From contig NZ_AP028055.1 of NCBI RefSeq assembly GCF_040365225.1, positions 3,534,001-3,598,000 of the forward strand: a stretch of 64,000 bases of DNA, read 5' to 3'. Below the pieces are notes generated by a model, which had not been told where the DNA came from, did not search any database, and worked only from the letters and a program-made list of their open reading frames with translations. Of the stretch, positions 35,625 through 44,623 are shown in pieces. How positions within the stretch are numbered: position 1 is the stretch's first letter; every line of letters begins with the position of its first letter. The position numbers and the translations under genes were made by a program. This DNA is from Bacteroides sedimenti (GTDB lineage Bacteria; Bacteroidota; Bacteroidia; Bacteroidales; Bacteroidaceae).

Positions 35625-36467
35625 TTACTTTAACAACGAAATTGTATACAAATAGATAACAGATGCCGGAATGGCAATCATAGCACTGTCGAAACGGTCA
35701 AGTATTCCTCCGTGACCAGGAAAAATACTTCCTGAATCTTTAATCTTCATATGTCTTTTTATCATCGACTCCACCAAATCTCCCCAAGTTCCAAAAATGC
35801 AAACTGTCAGGCTAAGCCCGGCCCAAGCCAATGGAGATATGAATGGGAAAAAATGGGCAAATACAAAACTTGATGCTAAAGTAATAATTCCTCCTCCGAT
35901 AGAACCTTCCCATGATTTCTTCGGAGAAATTCTTTCGAACAACCTGTGTTTCCCAAAGAGTGTTCCAAAGCAATAAGCTCCTGTATCATTTAGCCATATA
36001 AAAATAAATATGGAAAGTGGCAAGGCATAATTAAATGTAACAGCTCCTGTTATATCTGATTGGAAAGCCAACACATTGAGCAGAGCAAAAGGTAATGCTA
36101 CATATAGCTGTGACAACATAGAATAGGCCAGGTTAATAACCGGGTTCTCTTTTTTCAGATAAAGTTCACTTATAAGCAGGTAGATAAGTAAAAAAAGATA
36201 AGGGATAAATATTTGCGACCCTGTCAGCCCCATGCAGAATCCCAGAAATGAAAAAAAGAGATAGACTCCTCCTAAAACATTAATCACAGTATTAGTACTT
36301 ACATCTTCATTCTGGTTAACCAGCAAACAGAATTCGTGTACTGCCATTGAGGAGATGAGTACAAACAATATCGCAAAAGTTAACGGACTAAATATAATGC
36401 AGCCCACGAGCACTGCTACAATGAGTGCTCCTGTGACTGCACGTTGGATAAAGTTATTTTTAATCAT
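35625..36467 (-). CDS. cdsA: Phosphatidate cytidylyltransferase
   Basis: A polytopic membrane protein of 280 residues that makes CDP-diacylglycerol from phosphatidic acid and CTP for phospholipid synthesis. The C-terminal signature runs SPKKSWEGSIGGGI...GTWGDLVESMIKRHMKIKDSG...FPGHGGILDRFDS. Its start overlaps the end of ftsH by 8 bases, so the two are translated from one message. Confidence 0.95.
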   Translation of the reverse strand: MIKNNFIQRAVTGALIVAVLVGCIIFSPLTFAILFVLISSMAVHEFCLLVNQNEDVSTNTVINVLGGVYLFFSFLGFCMGLTGSQIFIPYLFLLIYLLISELYLKKENPVINLAYSMLSQLYVALPFALLNVLAFQSDITGAVTFNYALPLSIFIFIWLNDTGAYCFGTLFGKHRLFERISPKKSWEGSIGGGIITLASSFVFAHFFPFISPLAWAGLSLTVCIFGTWGDLVESMIKRHMKIKDSGSIFPGHGGILDRFDSAMIAIPASVIYLYTISLLK

Positions 36468-38496
36468 TATTCGTTTGTTTCGTAGTGTCTTCTTCTTTCT
36501 CGTTCTGTTCCGGAAGTTCTACTTCTGATTCTGTTGTATTTGGACTTGTCTTAGATTCTTTTCTTATTGATGTTCCTTTTTCTTCAGCCTGATTGGTTGC
36601 CATGATTTCTACAGAGCGTGAAGCCCAAGGACGTTTGCCAAAGATATGTTCCATATCTTCAGTAAATATCACCTCTTTTTCAATTAAAAGGTTGGCTAGT
36701 TCATTGTGCTGCTCTTTGTGTTCAAACAGGATTTTTTTCGCCCTTTCATATTGATCATTAATAATGAATTTAGCTTCTTCGTCAATTAGTTCAGATGTTT
36801 TTTCACTGTACGGCTTGTTAAACGAATATTCCTCATTGTTATAGTAGCATAAATTGGGTAATTTCTCGCTCATTCCCAGATAAGCAATCATTCCATACGC
36901 TTGCTTGGTCACTCGTTCCAGGTCGTTCATGGCTCCTGTCGAGATTTTTCCAACAAACAAATCTTCCGCAGCTCGCCCTCCTAAAGTAGCACACATCTCG
37001 TCTAGCATCTGCTCCTTGGTTGTAATTTGCCTTTCTTCTGGTAAATACCAGGCAGCACCGAGAGCGCGTCCGCGAGGAACAATGGTTACTTTAATGAGAG
37101 GATTTGCATGTTCCAACAACCAGGAAAGACTAGCGTGTCCTGCTTCATGCAGAGCTATTGTCTTTCTCTCTTCCAAAGTCATAATCTTACTCTTCTTTTC
37201 AAGACCACCGATGATACGATCAACTGCATCCAGGAAGTCTTGTTTACCAACAAATGATTTGCCGTGACGAGCTGCAATTAATGCAGCTTCATTGCAGACA
37301 TTAGCAATATCAGCTCCCGAAAATCCGGGGGTTTGACGAGCCAGGAGATCCACGTCTACAGTGTCATCTATTTTAATCGGGCGCAAGTGGACGCCAAATA
37401 CCTCTTTTCGTTCGTTCAGGTCGGGCAGGTCAATGTGGATTTGACGGTCAAAACGTCCGGCGCGAAGCAATGCCTTGTCAAGGATATCCGCCCGGTTAGT
37501 TGCAGCCAGAACAATGATACCACTGTTAGTCCCAAAACCGTCCATTTCTGTAAGAAGCTGGTTAAGGGTACTTTCGCGTTCATCATTACCTCCCATATTG
37601 GGGTTCTTTCCACGAGCTCTACCTACTGCATCAATTTCATCGATAAATATGATGCATGGAGATTTTTCCTTCGCTTGTTTGAATAAGTCTCTTACACGTG
37701 AGGCGCCCACACCAACAAACATCTCAACAAAGTCGGAGCCCGACAATGAGAAGAACGGAACATCAGCTTCACCTGCTACTGCCTTTGCTAACAATGTTTT
37801 ACCGGTTCCAGGAGGGCCTATCAGCAGCGCTCCTTTAGGAATTTTACCTCCCAGTTCAGTATATTTTTGCGGATTCTTAAGAAATTCAACAATCTCTTCG
37901 ACCTCTTGTTTGGCTTCAGCTAGTCCGGCTACATCTTTAAAGGTAACCTTAACAGGACCGCCTTTTTCAAACAGCTGTGCCTTTGATTTCCCTACACTAA
38001 AAACATTGGTTCCCGAACCGGCTCCGCTACCCATTCTTCTCATAAAGAAGAACCATACCCCGATGAGTAGCGCAAACGGAAGTACCTGCCATAAAAAAGC
38101 GCTTATATAGTCCTTCTTTACGTCATACTCTTCTTTTCCGTCGAAACGATCCTCTCTTTTCTCATCTTTCAGGAAATTGCTTACTGCTTCATTAGATGGG
38201 CAACGAGTAGTAACAACCGGATTGTTTCCTACTTTTGATGCATCTTGCTTGAATACATCCTTTATGTGCTGTGGTTTGACATAAAGCTCAAGAGTATTGT
38301 CATCATAAGTGATTACTTTCGCAGCATATCCATTACTGACGTATTGCTGGAACTCATTATAGCTTATCTGTTTCTTTATTGACCCACCTTCGTTTGAAAG
38401 GTAAAGTCCGATCAGCATCATAGCAATTATAGCGTACATCCAGTTAAGACTGAATTTCGGCATATTCATTTTATTATTAGGTTTTTTATTCTCCAT
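36460..38496 (-). CDS. ftsH: ATP-dependent zinc metalloprotease FtsH
   Basis: A membrane protease of 678 residues. Two transmembrane segments (about 18-34 and 133-152) flank a periplasmic domain. The AAA module has Walker A GPPGTGKT (227-234), Walker B IIFIDEID (282-289) and the second region of homology [21 protein letters not shown]. Zinc site HEAGH is at 450-454. The C-terminal tail is rich in Glu, Lys and Thr. It degrades membrane and some soluble proteins. It starts 14 bases below rsfS in the order rsfS-ftsH-cdsA. Confidence 0.97.
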   Translation of the reverse strand: MENKKPNNKMNMPKFSLNWMYAIIAMMLIGLYLSNEGGSIKKQISYNEFQQYVSNGYAAKVITYDDNTLELYVKPQHIKDVFKQDASKVGNNPVVTTRCPSNEAVSNFLKDEKREDRFDGKEEYDVKKDYISAFLWQVLPFALLIGVWFFFMRRMGSGAGSGTNVFSVGKSKAQLFEKGGPVKVTFKDVAGLAEAKQEVEEIVEFLKNPQKYTELGGKIPKGALLIGPPGTGKTLLAKAVAGEADVPFFSLSGSDFVEMFVGVGASRVRDLFKQAKEKSPCIIFIDEIDAVGRARGKNPNMGGNDERESTLNQLLTEMDGFGTNSGIIVLAATNRADILDKALLRAGRFDRQIHIDLPDLNERKEVFGVHLRPIKIDDTVDVDLLARQTPGFSGADIANVCNEAALIAARHGKSFVGKQDFLDAVDRIIGGLEKKSKIMTLEERKTIALHEAGHASLSWLLEHANPLIKVTIVPRGRALGAAWYLPEERQITTKEQMLDEMCATLGGRAAEDLFVGKISTGAMNDLERVTKQAYGMIAYLGMSEKLPNLCYYNNEEYSFNKPYSEKTSELIDEEAKFIINDQYERAKKILFEHKEQHNELANLLIEKEVIFTEDMEHIFGKRPWASRSVEIMATNQAEEKGTSIRKESKTSPNTTESEVELPEQNEKEEDTTKQTNND

Positions 38497-38510
38497 TTTG
38501 CAAATCTGAT

Positions 38511-38870
38511 TTAGTCGAGGTCTGGTATCGTAGTTAGTTTTGCGTCAGCCCAGAGATGTTCGAGGTTATAATATTCTCTCACGTCTGGCAGAAAGATATG
38601 AACTATTACATCGGAATAGTCCATCGCAACCCACTCTGCGTTTCTAAGTCCGTCAACCGCTGTTGGTTTTATTCCCGTATTCTTTCTTACGTATTCTCTT
38701 GTTTCATCGGCGATTGTTGAAATATGACTGGGCGAATTACCCTGGCAAATAACGAAGTATTTGCAGATAGCTTCTCTAATCCCACTCAGATCTGCTACAA
38801 CTATCTTATATCCTTTTTTCTCTTGAATACCTTCTACTATTTTCTGTACTAGTTCTTTTGTTTCGCTCAT
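38511..38870 (-). CDS. rsfS: Ribosome silencing factor RsfS
   Basis: A protein of 119 residues. The family pattern GIQEKKGYKIVVADLSGI, CKYFVICQGNSPSHISTIADE, GLRNAEWVAMDYSDVIVHIFLPDVREYYNLEHLW is complete. It binds L14 of the large subunit and blocks subunit joining under starvation. It is the first gene of rsfS-ftsH-cdsA. Confidence 0.95.
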   Translation of the reverse strand: MSETKELVQKIVEGIQEKKGYKIVVADLSGIREAICKYFVICQGNSPSHISTIADETREYVRKNTGIKPTAVDGLRNAEWVAMDYSDVIVHIFLPDVREYYNLEHLWADAKLTTIPDLD

Positions 38871-38930
38871 TTAATTTCTCTGATGGATTAATAACAATCT
38901 TATTTTGTGTATCTGTAAAACAATAATTTA

Positions 38931-38938
38931 CAAATATA
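38931..38938 (-). promoter_or_regulatory. Probable promoter of rsfS-ftsH-cdsA
   Basis: Minus-strand TATATTTG about 60 bases before the rsfS start; the -33 element is only weakly matched. The remaining gap up to the tRNA holds nothing else visible. Confidence 0.5.
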
Positions 38939-39084
38939 CATTGATTTATTGTATCGGCGAAAGTTAATTTAAAAAACTCGCACTTTTTTGTATTTTTTGA
39001 GGATTTCATGCTTTCTTTTCACTCATCTCTGAATTTTTAAACAAAAAAAAGGGGGGAAATATTTCTCATTTCTAAAAATAGTAT

Positions 39085-39092
39085 TACTTTTG
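39085..39092 (+). promoter_or_regulatory. Promoter of the tRNA-Gln gene
   Basis: TACTTTTG matches TAnnTTTG and ends 17 bases before the tRNA. Confidence 0.55.
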
Positions 39093-39108
39093 CACTGTAT
39101 TTAAGAAT

Positions 39109-39179
39109 TGGGCTATGGTGTAATGGTAACACTTCAGTTTCTGGCACTGACTTTTAAGGTTCGAATCCTTATAGCCCAA
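39109..39179 (+). tRNA. tRNA-Gln (anticodon CTG)
   Basis: The cloverleaf folds by hand. The acceptor stem is TGGGCTA with TAGCCCA; the D stem is GTGT/ACAC. The anticodon stem TCAGT/ACTGA has loop TTCTGGC, giving anticodon CTG (codon CAG). The T stem TAAGG/CCTTA has loop TTCGAAT. The discriminator is A and the CCA end is not encoded. The 71-base length and TGGGCTATGGTGTAATGG start fit glutamine tRNAs. It is a single-gene unit with its own promoter and terminator. Confidence 0.93.
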
Positions 39180-39186
39180 CATCAAG

Positions 39187-39230
39187 CAGTTGTGGGAACA
39201 ATCATCAGGTTGTTCCCACAACTGTTTTTA
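39187..39230 (+). terminator. Terminator of tRNA-Gln
   Basis: CAGTTGTGGGAACAA (39187-39201) and TTGTTCCCACAACTG (39210-39224), a perfect 15-bp stem, followed by TTTTTA. Confidence 0.9.
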
Positions 39231-39307
39231 TACCCGCCAAATAAATCTCGGGAAGTTGATGCATTAGTGGGAAAACTATATCTCTAGCAGGTTAATCACA
39301 TATAAAC

Positions 39308-39336
39308 AAAAAGGAGCGGTCTGAAAGAACCGCTCC
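39308..39336 (-). terminator. Terminator of the DUF349 gene
   Basis: GGAGCGGT (39313-39320) and ACCGCTCC (39329-39336); on the minus strand the stem is followed by TTTTTG. It lies 30 bases past the DUF349 stop. Confidence 0.75.
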
Positions 39337-39365
39337 ATTGTTATTGTAAGTAAGGACGTTATATT

Positions 39366-41219
39366 TTATTTGATTGACTGATCAATTACCTTAATTTTCT
39401 CCATGGTGAGGTGCAGATCTGATTTGAGTTTTTCAACTTTTCTGTTTAGTTCCGTAACCAAACTATTGCCTTTTTTCGAAGAAGAAGTAAGGAATCCCAG
39501 GTTATTTTCGTATGTCTTGATTTCATTTTTCATAGCCTCATAAGCACGCACCAGTTTCTCGCGTTCACGATAAAGAGACTGAGCGCCTCCTTTTTCACTT
39601 TGTCCGTTTACATTGCTAATGTTCGATTTGAAATTATTCAGCTTTCTGTTGGTTGCACTTACGTTGAGACGTTCAAAATGCTTATCAACCAGTTCGTGGA
39701 ACTGTTTGTAAAGCTTATCTTTCTCCTTAAAAGGAACGTGCCCAATGGAATTCCACTCTTTTATTGTTTCGCGAACCAGGTTACCAGCTTCACTAGCCTC
39801 CATGTTTTCGTCCAAGGTAGCGAGTTTCTCAATGAGCATTTTCTTTTTCTGCATGTTCTCAATTTCCACAGAACGTTGAGAAGAAGTAGCCTTATTTTTT
39901 TGATCAAAGAAATAATCGCATGCCTCAATGAAACGTTTCCATACAGCATCTGAATATTTTTTTGATACCGGCCCAATTGTTTTCCATTCTTTCTGTAGTT
40001 TCGTAAGAACTTCTGAGGTTTCTTTCCAGTCAGTGCTATCTTTTAATGCTTCAGCTTTTTCGCAAAGAACCTTTTTCTTTTCAAGATTCTCGCTCATATC
40101 CTCTTTGATTTTTTTGAAAAAATCTCCTTTTTTCTTAAAAAAATCATCACAGGCAGCACGGAAGCGTTCGAAGATTTTTACGTTCATTTTTTGCGGAGCA
40201 AAACCGATGGTTTTCCATTTATTTTGCAATGCTATGATTTCCTGTGTCTTGGTTTCCCATGCAATGAACGAGTTTAGTTCTCCATATTCAATCGCTTCTA
40301 CAATCTCACAGATAACAGTTTTTTCGTCAAGGTTCCGTTGTTCCATCTCTTTCAACGACTCAAAATGTTGTTGGTGACGACGGTTTACTTCTGTAGAGGC
40401 ATTTTTAAAACGGGCCCATATTTCATCGCGAAGCTCTTTTGCTACAGGTCCAGTGTCACGGAACTCCTGATGTAACTTCTGTAACTGGTGGAAAGCGGAA
40501 ACAACATCCGATTCATTCGCCAATCTTTCAGCTGCCTCGCAAAGTTTTGTCTTGATTTCCAGATTTTTCTTGAAGTCGTAATCCCGGAATTCGTTATTTA
40601 TCTTGATTATATCATAGAATTTCTCCACATATACCTGATAACTTTTCCATAGCTCATTTACTTTGGCTTGTGGTACCAGTTTAACTTCATTCCATTCCTG
40701 CTGAATTTTCTTGAAATCATTATAGGCTTTGTTTACATCTTCAGGGCAATCTACCAACGCTTTGAGTTTTTCGATAAGCCCTAATTTTATCTGTAAGTTA
40801 TCTTCTTTTTGTTTTTCAAGTTCTGCATTAAGTACGCTTCTTTTTTCTTTGATTTCAGCCATCAAAGATTTGAATGAAGCTTCGTCCGTGTCAGGCTCAG
40901 GAATAAATGATTCTTCGCTGCCGCCTTCTTCAATGAATTTTTTCTTCGCTGATTCTTGTTCTGCTTTGTGAAGTTTATAGAAGGTCTGTTTAAGTGCATC
41001 AAGTTCCTGTTTTGAAGCATTTTCTGCATCTTCAGAAAGGTCTTTCAGTCTGTTCAGTACTTCTTCTTTTGTCTGCAAACCAGCAGCGGCTGTTGTTTTT
41101 ACTTCGGTAGTTTCCTCTGGAGTTTCTTCAGCTTTCACTTCTGAAACCTCGGGAACATTCTTTTCTTCTTCTAATTTCCCTTCATTTAAAGGTAGATTAG
41201 TGTCCTGAGTGTCCATCAT
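39366..41219 (-). CDS. DUF349 repeat protein
   Basis: A largely helical protein of 617 residues. After an acidic low-complexity head (residues 1-55) come five DUF349-type repeats, each with a W-x-x-h-G-x-[VA]-P core followed by a W/Y/F helix (WNEVKLVPQ, FRDTGPVA, WKTIGFAPQ, WKTIGPVS, WNSIGHVPF), and a C-terminal coiled coil (from about residue 545). There is no signal peptide, so it is cytoplasmic. DUF349 proteins have no settled function. It is a single gene with its own terminator. Confidence 0.85.
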   Translation of the reverse strand: MMDTQDTNLPLNEGKLEEEKNVPEVSEVKAEETPEETTEVKTTAAAGLQTKEEVLNRLKDLSEDAENASKQELDALKQTFYKLHKAEQESAKKKFIEEGGSEESFIPEPDTDEASFKSLMAEIKEKRSVLNAELEKQKEDNLQIKLGLIEKLKALVDCPEDVNKAYNDFKKIQQEWNEVKLVPQAKVNELWKSYQVYVEKFYDIIKINNEFRDYDFKKNLEIKTKLCEAAERLANESDVVSAFHQLQKLHQEFRDTGPVAKELRDEIWARFKNASTEVNRRHQQHFESLKEMEQRNLDEKTVICEIVEAIEYGELNSFIAWETKTQEIIALQNKWKTIGFAPQKMNVKIFERFRAACDDFFKKKGDFFKKIKEDMSENLEKKKVLCEKAEALKDSTDWKETSEVLTKLQKEWKTIGPVSKKYSDAVWKRFIEACDYFFDQKNKATSSQRSVEIENMQKKKMLIEKLATLDENMEASEAGNLVRETIKEWNSIGHVPFKEKDKLYKQFHELVDKHFERLNVSATNRKLNNFKSNISNVNGQSEKGGAQSLYREREKLVRAYEAMKNEIKTYENNLGFLTSSSKKGNSLVTELNRKVEKLKSDLHLTMEKIKVIDQSIK

Positions 41220-41360
41220 TTGTTCAATCGTTTTTAGGTATAGGATTTAGTCCCGTTCATTACATTAATTTACAAATTAATATAATAAATTCTTAATTTT
41301 CTAATCTTTTCCAAATTTTTTTCTCTGGAATCTGTTTATTTGTTAATATTTCAATAGGAT

Positions 41361-42701
41361 TTATGATAATAGCACAGTGATGCTCATATATAACATCATA
41401 CCGATAATATCATTTGTGATAGAAATAAATGGCCCGGTTGCAATAGCCGGATCAATTTTCATCTTTTCCAGAGTCATAGGTACCAACGTTCCGAAGATGG
41501 AAGCGAACATAACTACTGCAAACAGACTGATTGAGACAGAATAAGTCACTGTGGCGGCTCCTCCGAACCGGATAAAATTATAGATATATACAAGCAATGA
41601 GATAAGAGTGGCATTGATTAAGGCTACTACCGATTCTTTTCCAACCTGTTTGAATGTTTCTTCCACTTCCAATGAACTGTTGGCTAACCCCTGAACAACG
41701 ATCGCGGACGATTGTGTTCCCACATTTCCACCGGTTCCGCCAATCAAGGGGATATAAAGAGCCATTTCGGGGTGAGTCGCAAAGGTTTCATCGAAATTTC
41801 CTAATATCATGGAATTGCCTATTCCTCCAATCATTCCAATAAGTAACCATGGGAGACGGGCAGTTGTTTGTCGTGCTACATTATCGTGTGTTTCCACGTC
41901 TTGAGAAAGACCTGATGCCAATTGATAATCTCTTTCTGCCTGTTCACGGACTTCATCCATTACGTCGTCAACGGTAATTCGTCCCACCAGTCGCCCAATA
42001 CTGTCGACTACCGGAATAGCTACAAGGTCATATTTTTCAATTGTCTGTACTACTTCTTCTATTGGGGTGTTTACATGAACTGAGATGGGATCTTTCTTCA
42101 TCACATGTCTTACTTTTGAGACCGATGGACTAGTTATCATCTTTTTCAGAGGAAAAACCCCTTTCAGCCTTTCATCGTCATCGACCACATACACATAATA
42201 TATTTCGTCCATCTCTTCTGCCTGCTGACGCATCTCTTTCAGACATTCGGGCATACTCCAGTTCTCGTTTACCACCACCATTTCCGTGCCCATTAAACCG
42301 CCGGCAGTGTCTTCATCGTATTTAAGCAGATCAACAATATCGCCAGCTTGCTCAATATCTTCAATGTGTGACAGGACTTCCTCCTGCTTGTCCTCGTCCA
42401 TTTCACGGATCAGTTCTACCGCATCATCGGTATCCATATAATCCAGAAAACGTTTGGCAATGATTTCAGGTGGCAATAAATCCAGGAATTCTTTGCGGAC
42501 GTCCTCATCCATTTCGATGAGCACATCGGCGGCTAGCTCATTATCCAGCAACAGATAGACAAAACGTGCCTCTTCAGGACTAAGCTCATTGCAAAGCTCT
42601 GCTATATCAGCAGGATGGAGGTCGATGAGGAGCTCCTTTACCATATCAGAGTCTTTTTGTTCAATTAACTCTTTTACTTTTTCAATTACTTCTTCCTCCA
42701 T
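41361..42701 (-). CDS. mgtE: Magnesium transporter MgtE
   Basis: A protein of 446 residues. The acidic MgtE N-domain (LLIDLHPADIAELCNELSPEEARFVYLLL and similar helical repeats, to about 125) is followed by two CBS domains (YYVYVVDDDERLKGVFPLKKMI and PISVHVNTPIEEVVQTIEKYDLVAIPVVDS). Five transmembrane segments begin near residue 285 with PWLLIGMIGG and contain GGTGGNVGTQSSAI. N-domain and CBS sense Mg2+ and gate the channel. It starts 21 bases after rsmA ends, so rsmA-mgtE are probably cotranscribed. Confidence 0.93.
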   Translation of the reverse strand: MEEEVIEKVKELIEQKDSDMVKELLIDLHPADIAELCNELSPEEARFVYLLLDNELAADVLIEMDEDVRKEFLDLLPPEIIAKRFLDYMDTDDAVELIREMDEDKQEEVLSHIEDIEQAGDIVDLLKYDEDTAGGLMGTEMVVVNENWSMPECLKEMRQQAEEMDEIYYVYVVDDDERLKGVFPLKKMITSPSVSKVRHVMKKDPISVHVNTPIEEVVQTIEKYDLVAIPVVDSIGRLVGRITVDDVMDEVREQAERDYQLASGLSQDVETHDNVARQTTARLPWLLIGMIGGIGNSMILGNFDETFATHPEMALYIPLIGGTGGNVGTQSSAIVVQGLANSSLEVEETFKQVGKESVVALINATLISLLVYIYNFIRFGGAATVTYSVSISLFAVVMFASIFGTLVPMTLEKMKIDPAIATGPFISITNDIIGMMLYMSITVLLS

Positions 42702-42722
42702 TTTGCCAGAATCAAAGGGTTG

Positions 42723-43529
42723 TTACTCGATTTGTATCTCCGGTTGTTCTGCCAGTGCTTTTTCAACGCGGTTGGTCAGGCTGATAAATTCAGCCACAGA
42801 CAGTTGCTCGGGACGTTTATTAAAGATTTCATCCCTATAAATAGGGCACTCTTTACCCAGAATGGGTTTTATAGAATTTCTTAATGTTTTTCTCCGTTGG
42901 TTGAAGGTCGTTTTTACCACCTGTTTAAAAAGTTTCTCGTTACAGCCCAGCTCTTGTGTCTCGTTACGTGTCATCCGTATTACTGCGCTTTTTACCTTTG
43001 GTGGTGGGTTGAAAACCGTTTCGCTTACGGTAAATAGATACTCTACATTGTACCAAGCCTGAATCAGTACGCTCAGAATGCCATATGTTTTGCTGCCCGG
43101 ACCGGCGGCAATCCGTTCTGCCACTTCTTTCTGAATCATTCCAGTGCAACAGGGGATAAGATTTTTGTTATCGAGCATCTTGAAAAATATCTGACTGGAG
43201 ATATTGTAGGGATAGTTACCTGTCAGAACAAACTGCTGTCCGTCGAACACCCTTTCCAGTTTCATTTTCAAGAAGTCATCCTCGATGATATGGTCTTCCA
43301 GGGAAGGGAAATTCTCGCGAAGATAAGCTACCGACTCGAAGTCAATCTCCACTACCTTCACAGTTCTTTGTTTCTTAACCAGAAATTGAGTGAGCACTCC
43401 CATACCCGGTCCTACTTCCAAAACGGGAAGTTCGGGCACTACATCTACTGTATCCGCAATATCTTGGGCTATTTTTAAATCTTTCAGGAAATGTTGCCCG
43501 AGGAATTTCTTTGGTTTTACTACTCTCAT
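42723..43529 (-). CDS. rsmA: 16S rRNA dimethyladenosine transferase RsmA (KsgA)
   Basis: A protein of 268 residues. It dimethylates two adjacent adenosines in helix 45 of 16S rRNA. Motifs: KKFLGQHFLKD at the start, SAM site EVGPGMGVLT, EDDFLK, and the catalytic loop LTGNYPYNISSQIFFK. The C-terminal helical domain includes FNQRRKTLRNSI. The gene diverges from the membrane protein gene at 43628. Confidence 0.96.
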   Translation of the reverse strand: MRVVKPKKFLGQHFLKDLKIAQDIADTVDVVPELPVLEVGPGMGVLTQFLVKKQRTVKVVEIDFESVAYLRENFPSLEDHIIEDDFLKMKLERVFDGQQFVLTGNYPYNISSQIFFKMLDNKNLIPCCTGMIQKEVAERIAAGPGSKTYGILSVLIQAWYNVEYLFTVSETVFNPPPKVKSAVIRMTRNETQELGCNEKLFKQVVKTTFNQRRKTLRNSIKPILGKECPIYRDEIFNKRPEQLSVAEFISLTNRVEKALAEQPEIQIE

Positions 43530-43577
43530 TCTGTTAATTTAATTGTTTAATTCTTCGCTCTTTTTCAGATAACCTAT

Positions 43578-43585
43578 TATCTTTG
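43578..43585 (+). promoter_or_regulatory. Promoter -7 box of the flippase-like gene
   Basis: TATCTTTG matches TAnnTTTG; transcription should begin near 43592. A TTG at 43583 that would extend the next reading frame lies inside this box, so it cannot be the start codon if the promoter is real. Confidence 0.55.
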
Positions 43586-43627
43586 CAGCTTACAAAGGTA
43601 TTAATAATAATTCATTTATTTATAATT

Positions 43628-44623
43628 TTGGGAACAGCTCCGATTAAAAAGATAGTAAAAAAGACTCTTCAAATTGCTCTGCCTATTGTTTTAGGTGGGT
43701 TTATTCTGGTTTGGGTCTATCGGGATTTTGACTTTTCAAAAGTAGGTCATGTCCTCCTTCACGAAACAAATTATTGGTGGATGTTTATCTCCCTTATCTT
43801 TGGAGTGCTAAGCCACGTATTCAGAGGGTTACGATGGAAACAGACGCTGGAACCACTTGAAGCCTACCCCCGGACAAGCAATTGCGTGAATGCCATTTTT
43901 ATATCCTATGCAGCCAATTTGGTTTTACCCCGTGTAGGAGAGGTGTCACGGTGTACAGTGCTTACAAAGTATGATGGAGTCTCTTTCTCAAAGTCGCTGG
44001 GAACGGTTGTCACCGAACGAATCATTGACACCATCATGGTAGCGGCAATCACAGGAACTACATTGTTGCTTCAGTTGGGTATATTCAGAAGTTTCTTTGC
44101 ACAGACAGGGACCAGCCTCGATTCTATAGGCGATGTTTTCATATCCCCTAAATTCTATATCATTCTACTGTGCATAATCGGAGTCTCTATATTGCTTTAT
44201 CGCATGGTAAAGCTGCTTTCGTTCTTCGAAAAAGTGAAAGGGATAGTTCTCAATGTGTGGGAAGGTATCCAGACACTGAAACATGTAAGGAATATACCTC
44301 TTTTTGTTTTATATACATTCCTTATTTGGTTCAGCTATTTCATGGAGTTTTATCTCACGTTCTTCTGCTTTGATTTTACATCAAACCTAGGAATTATGTG
44401 CGGACTGGTTTTGTTTGCTGCTGGTAGTGTGGCGGTAGTTGTTCCTACTCCTAATGGCGCCGGACCGTGGCACTTTGCAATAATCTCCATGATGGTTCTT
44501 TACGGAGTCAATCCCGTCGATGCAGGAATATTTGCTCTGATTAAGCACGGAGTACAGACTTTATTATTAGTTTTGTTAGGAATATATGGTTTAGCGGCGC
44601 TGCCGTTCACAAATAAAAAATAA
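43628..44623 (+). CDS. Lysylphosphatidylglycerol synthase-type / UPF0104 membrane protein
   Basis: An inner-membrane protein of about 331 residues with seven or eight hydrophobic segments. Family features: VYRDFDFSKV, FRGLRWKQTLEPL, NAIFISYAANLVLPRVGEVSRC, TVVTERIIDTIMV, and VPTPNGAGPWHFAIISMM. It belongs to the flippase-like part of the LPG synthase (AglD/MprF/YbhN) group without a catalytic domain. No ATG is usable before Met in WWMFISLI. The likely start is TTG at 43628 (TTGGGAACAGC), or possibly the ATT at the Ile of PIKKIVKK. Its stop overlaps the pepD start (TAATG). Confidence 0.8.
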   Translation: MGTAPIKKIVKKTLQIALPIVLGGFILVWVYRDFDFSKVGHVLLHETNYWWMFISLIFGVLSHVFRGLRWKQTLEPLEAYPRTSNCVNAIFISYAANLVLPRVGEVSRCTVLTKYDGVSFSKSLGTVVTERIIDTIMVAAITGTTLLLQLGIFRSFFAQTGTSLDSIGDVFISPKFYIILLCIIGVSILLYRMVKLLSFFEKVKGIVLNVWEGIQTLKHVRNIPLFVLYTFLIWFSYFMEFYLTFFCFDFTSNLGIMCGLVLFAAGSVAVVVPTPNGAGPWHFAIISMMVLYGVNPVDAGIFALIKHGVQTLLLVLLGIYGLAALPFTNKK

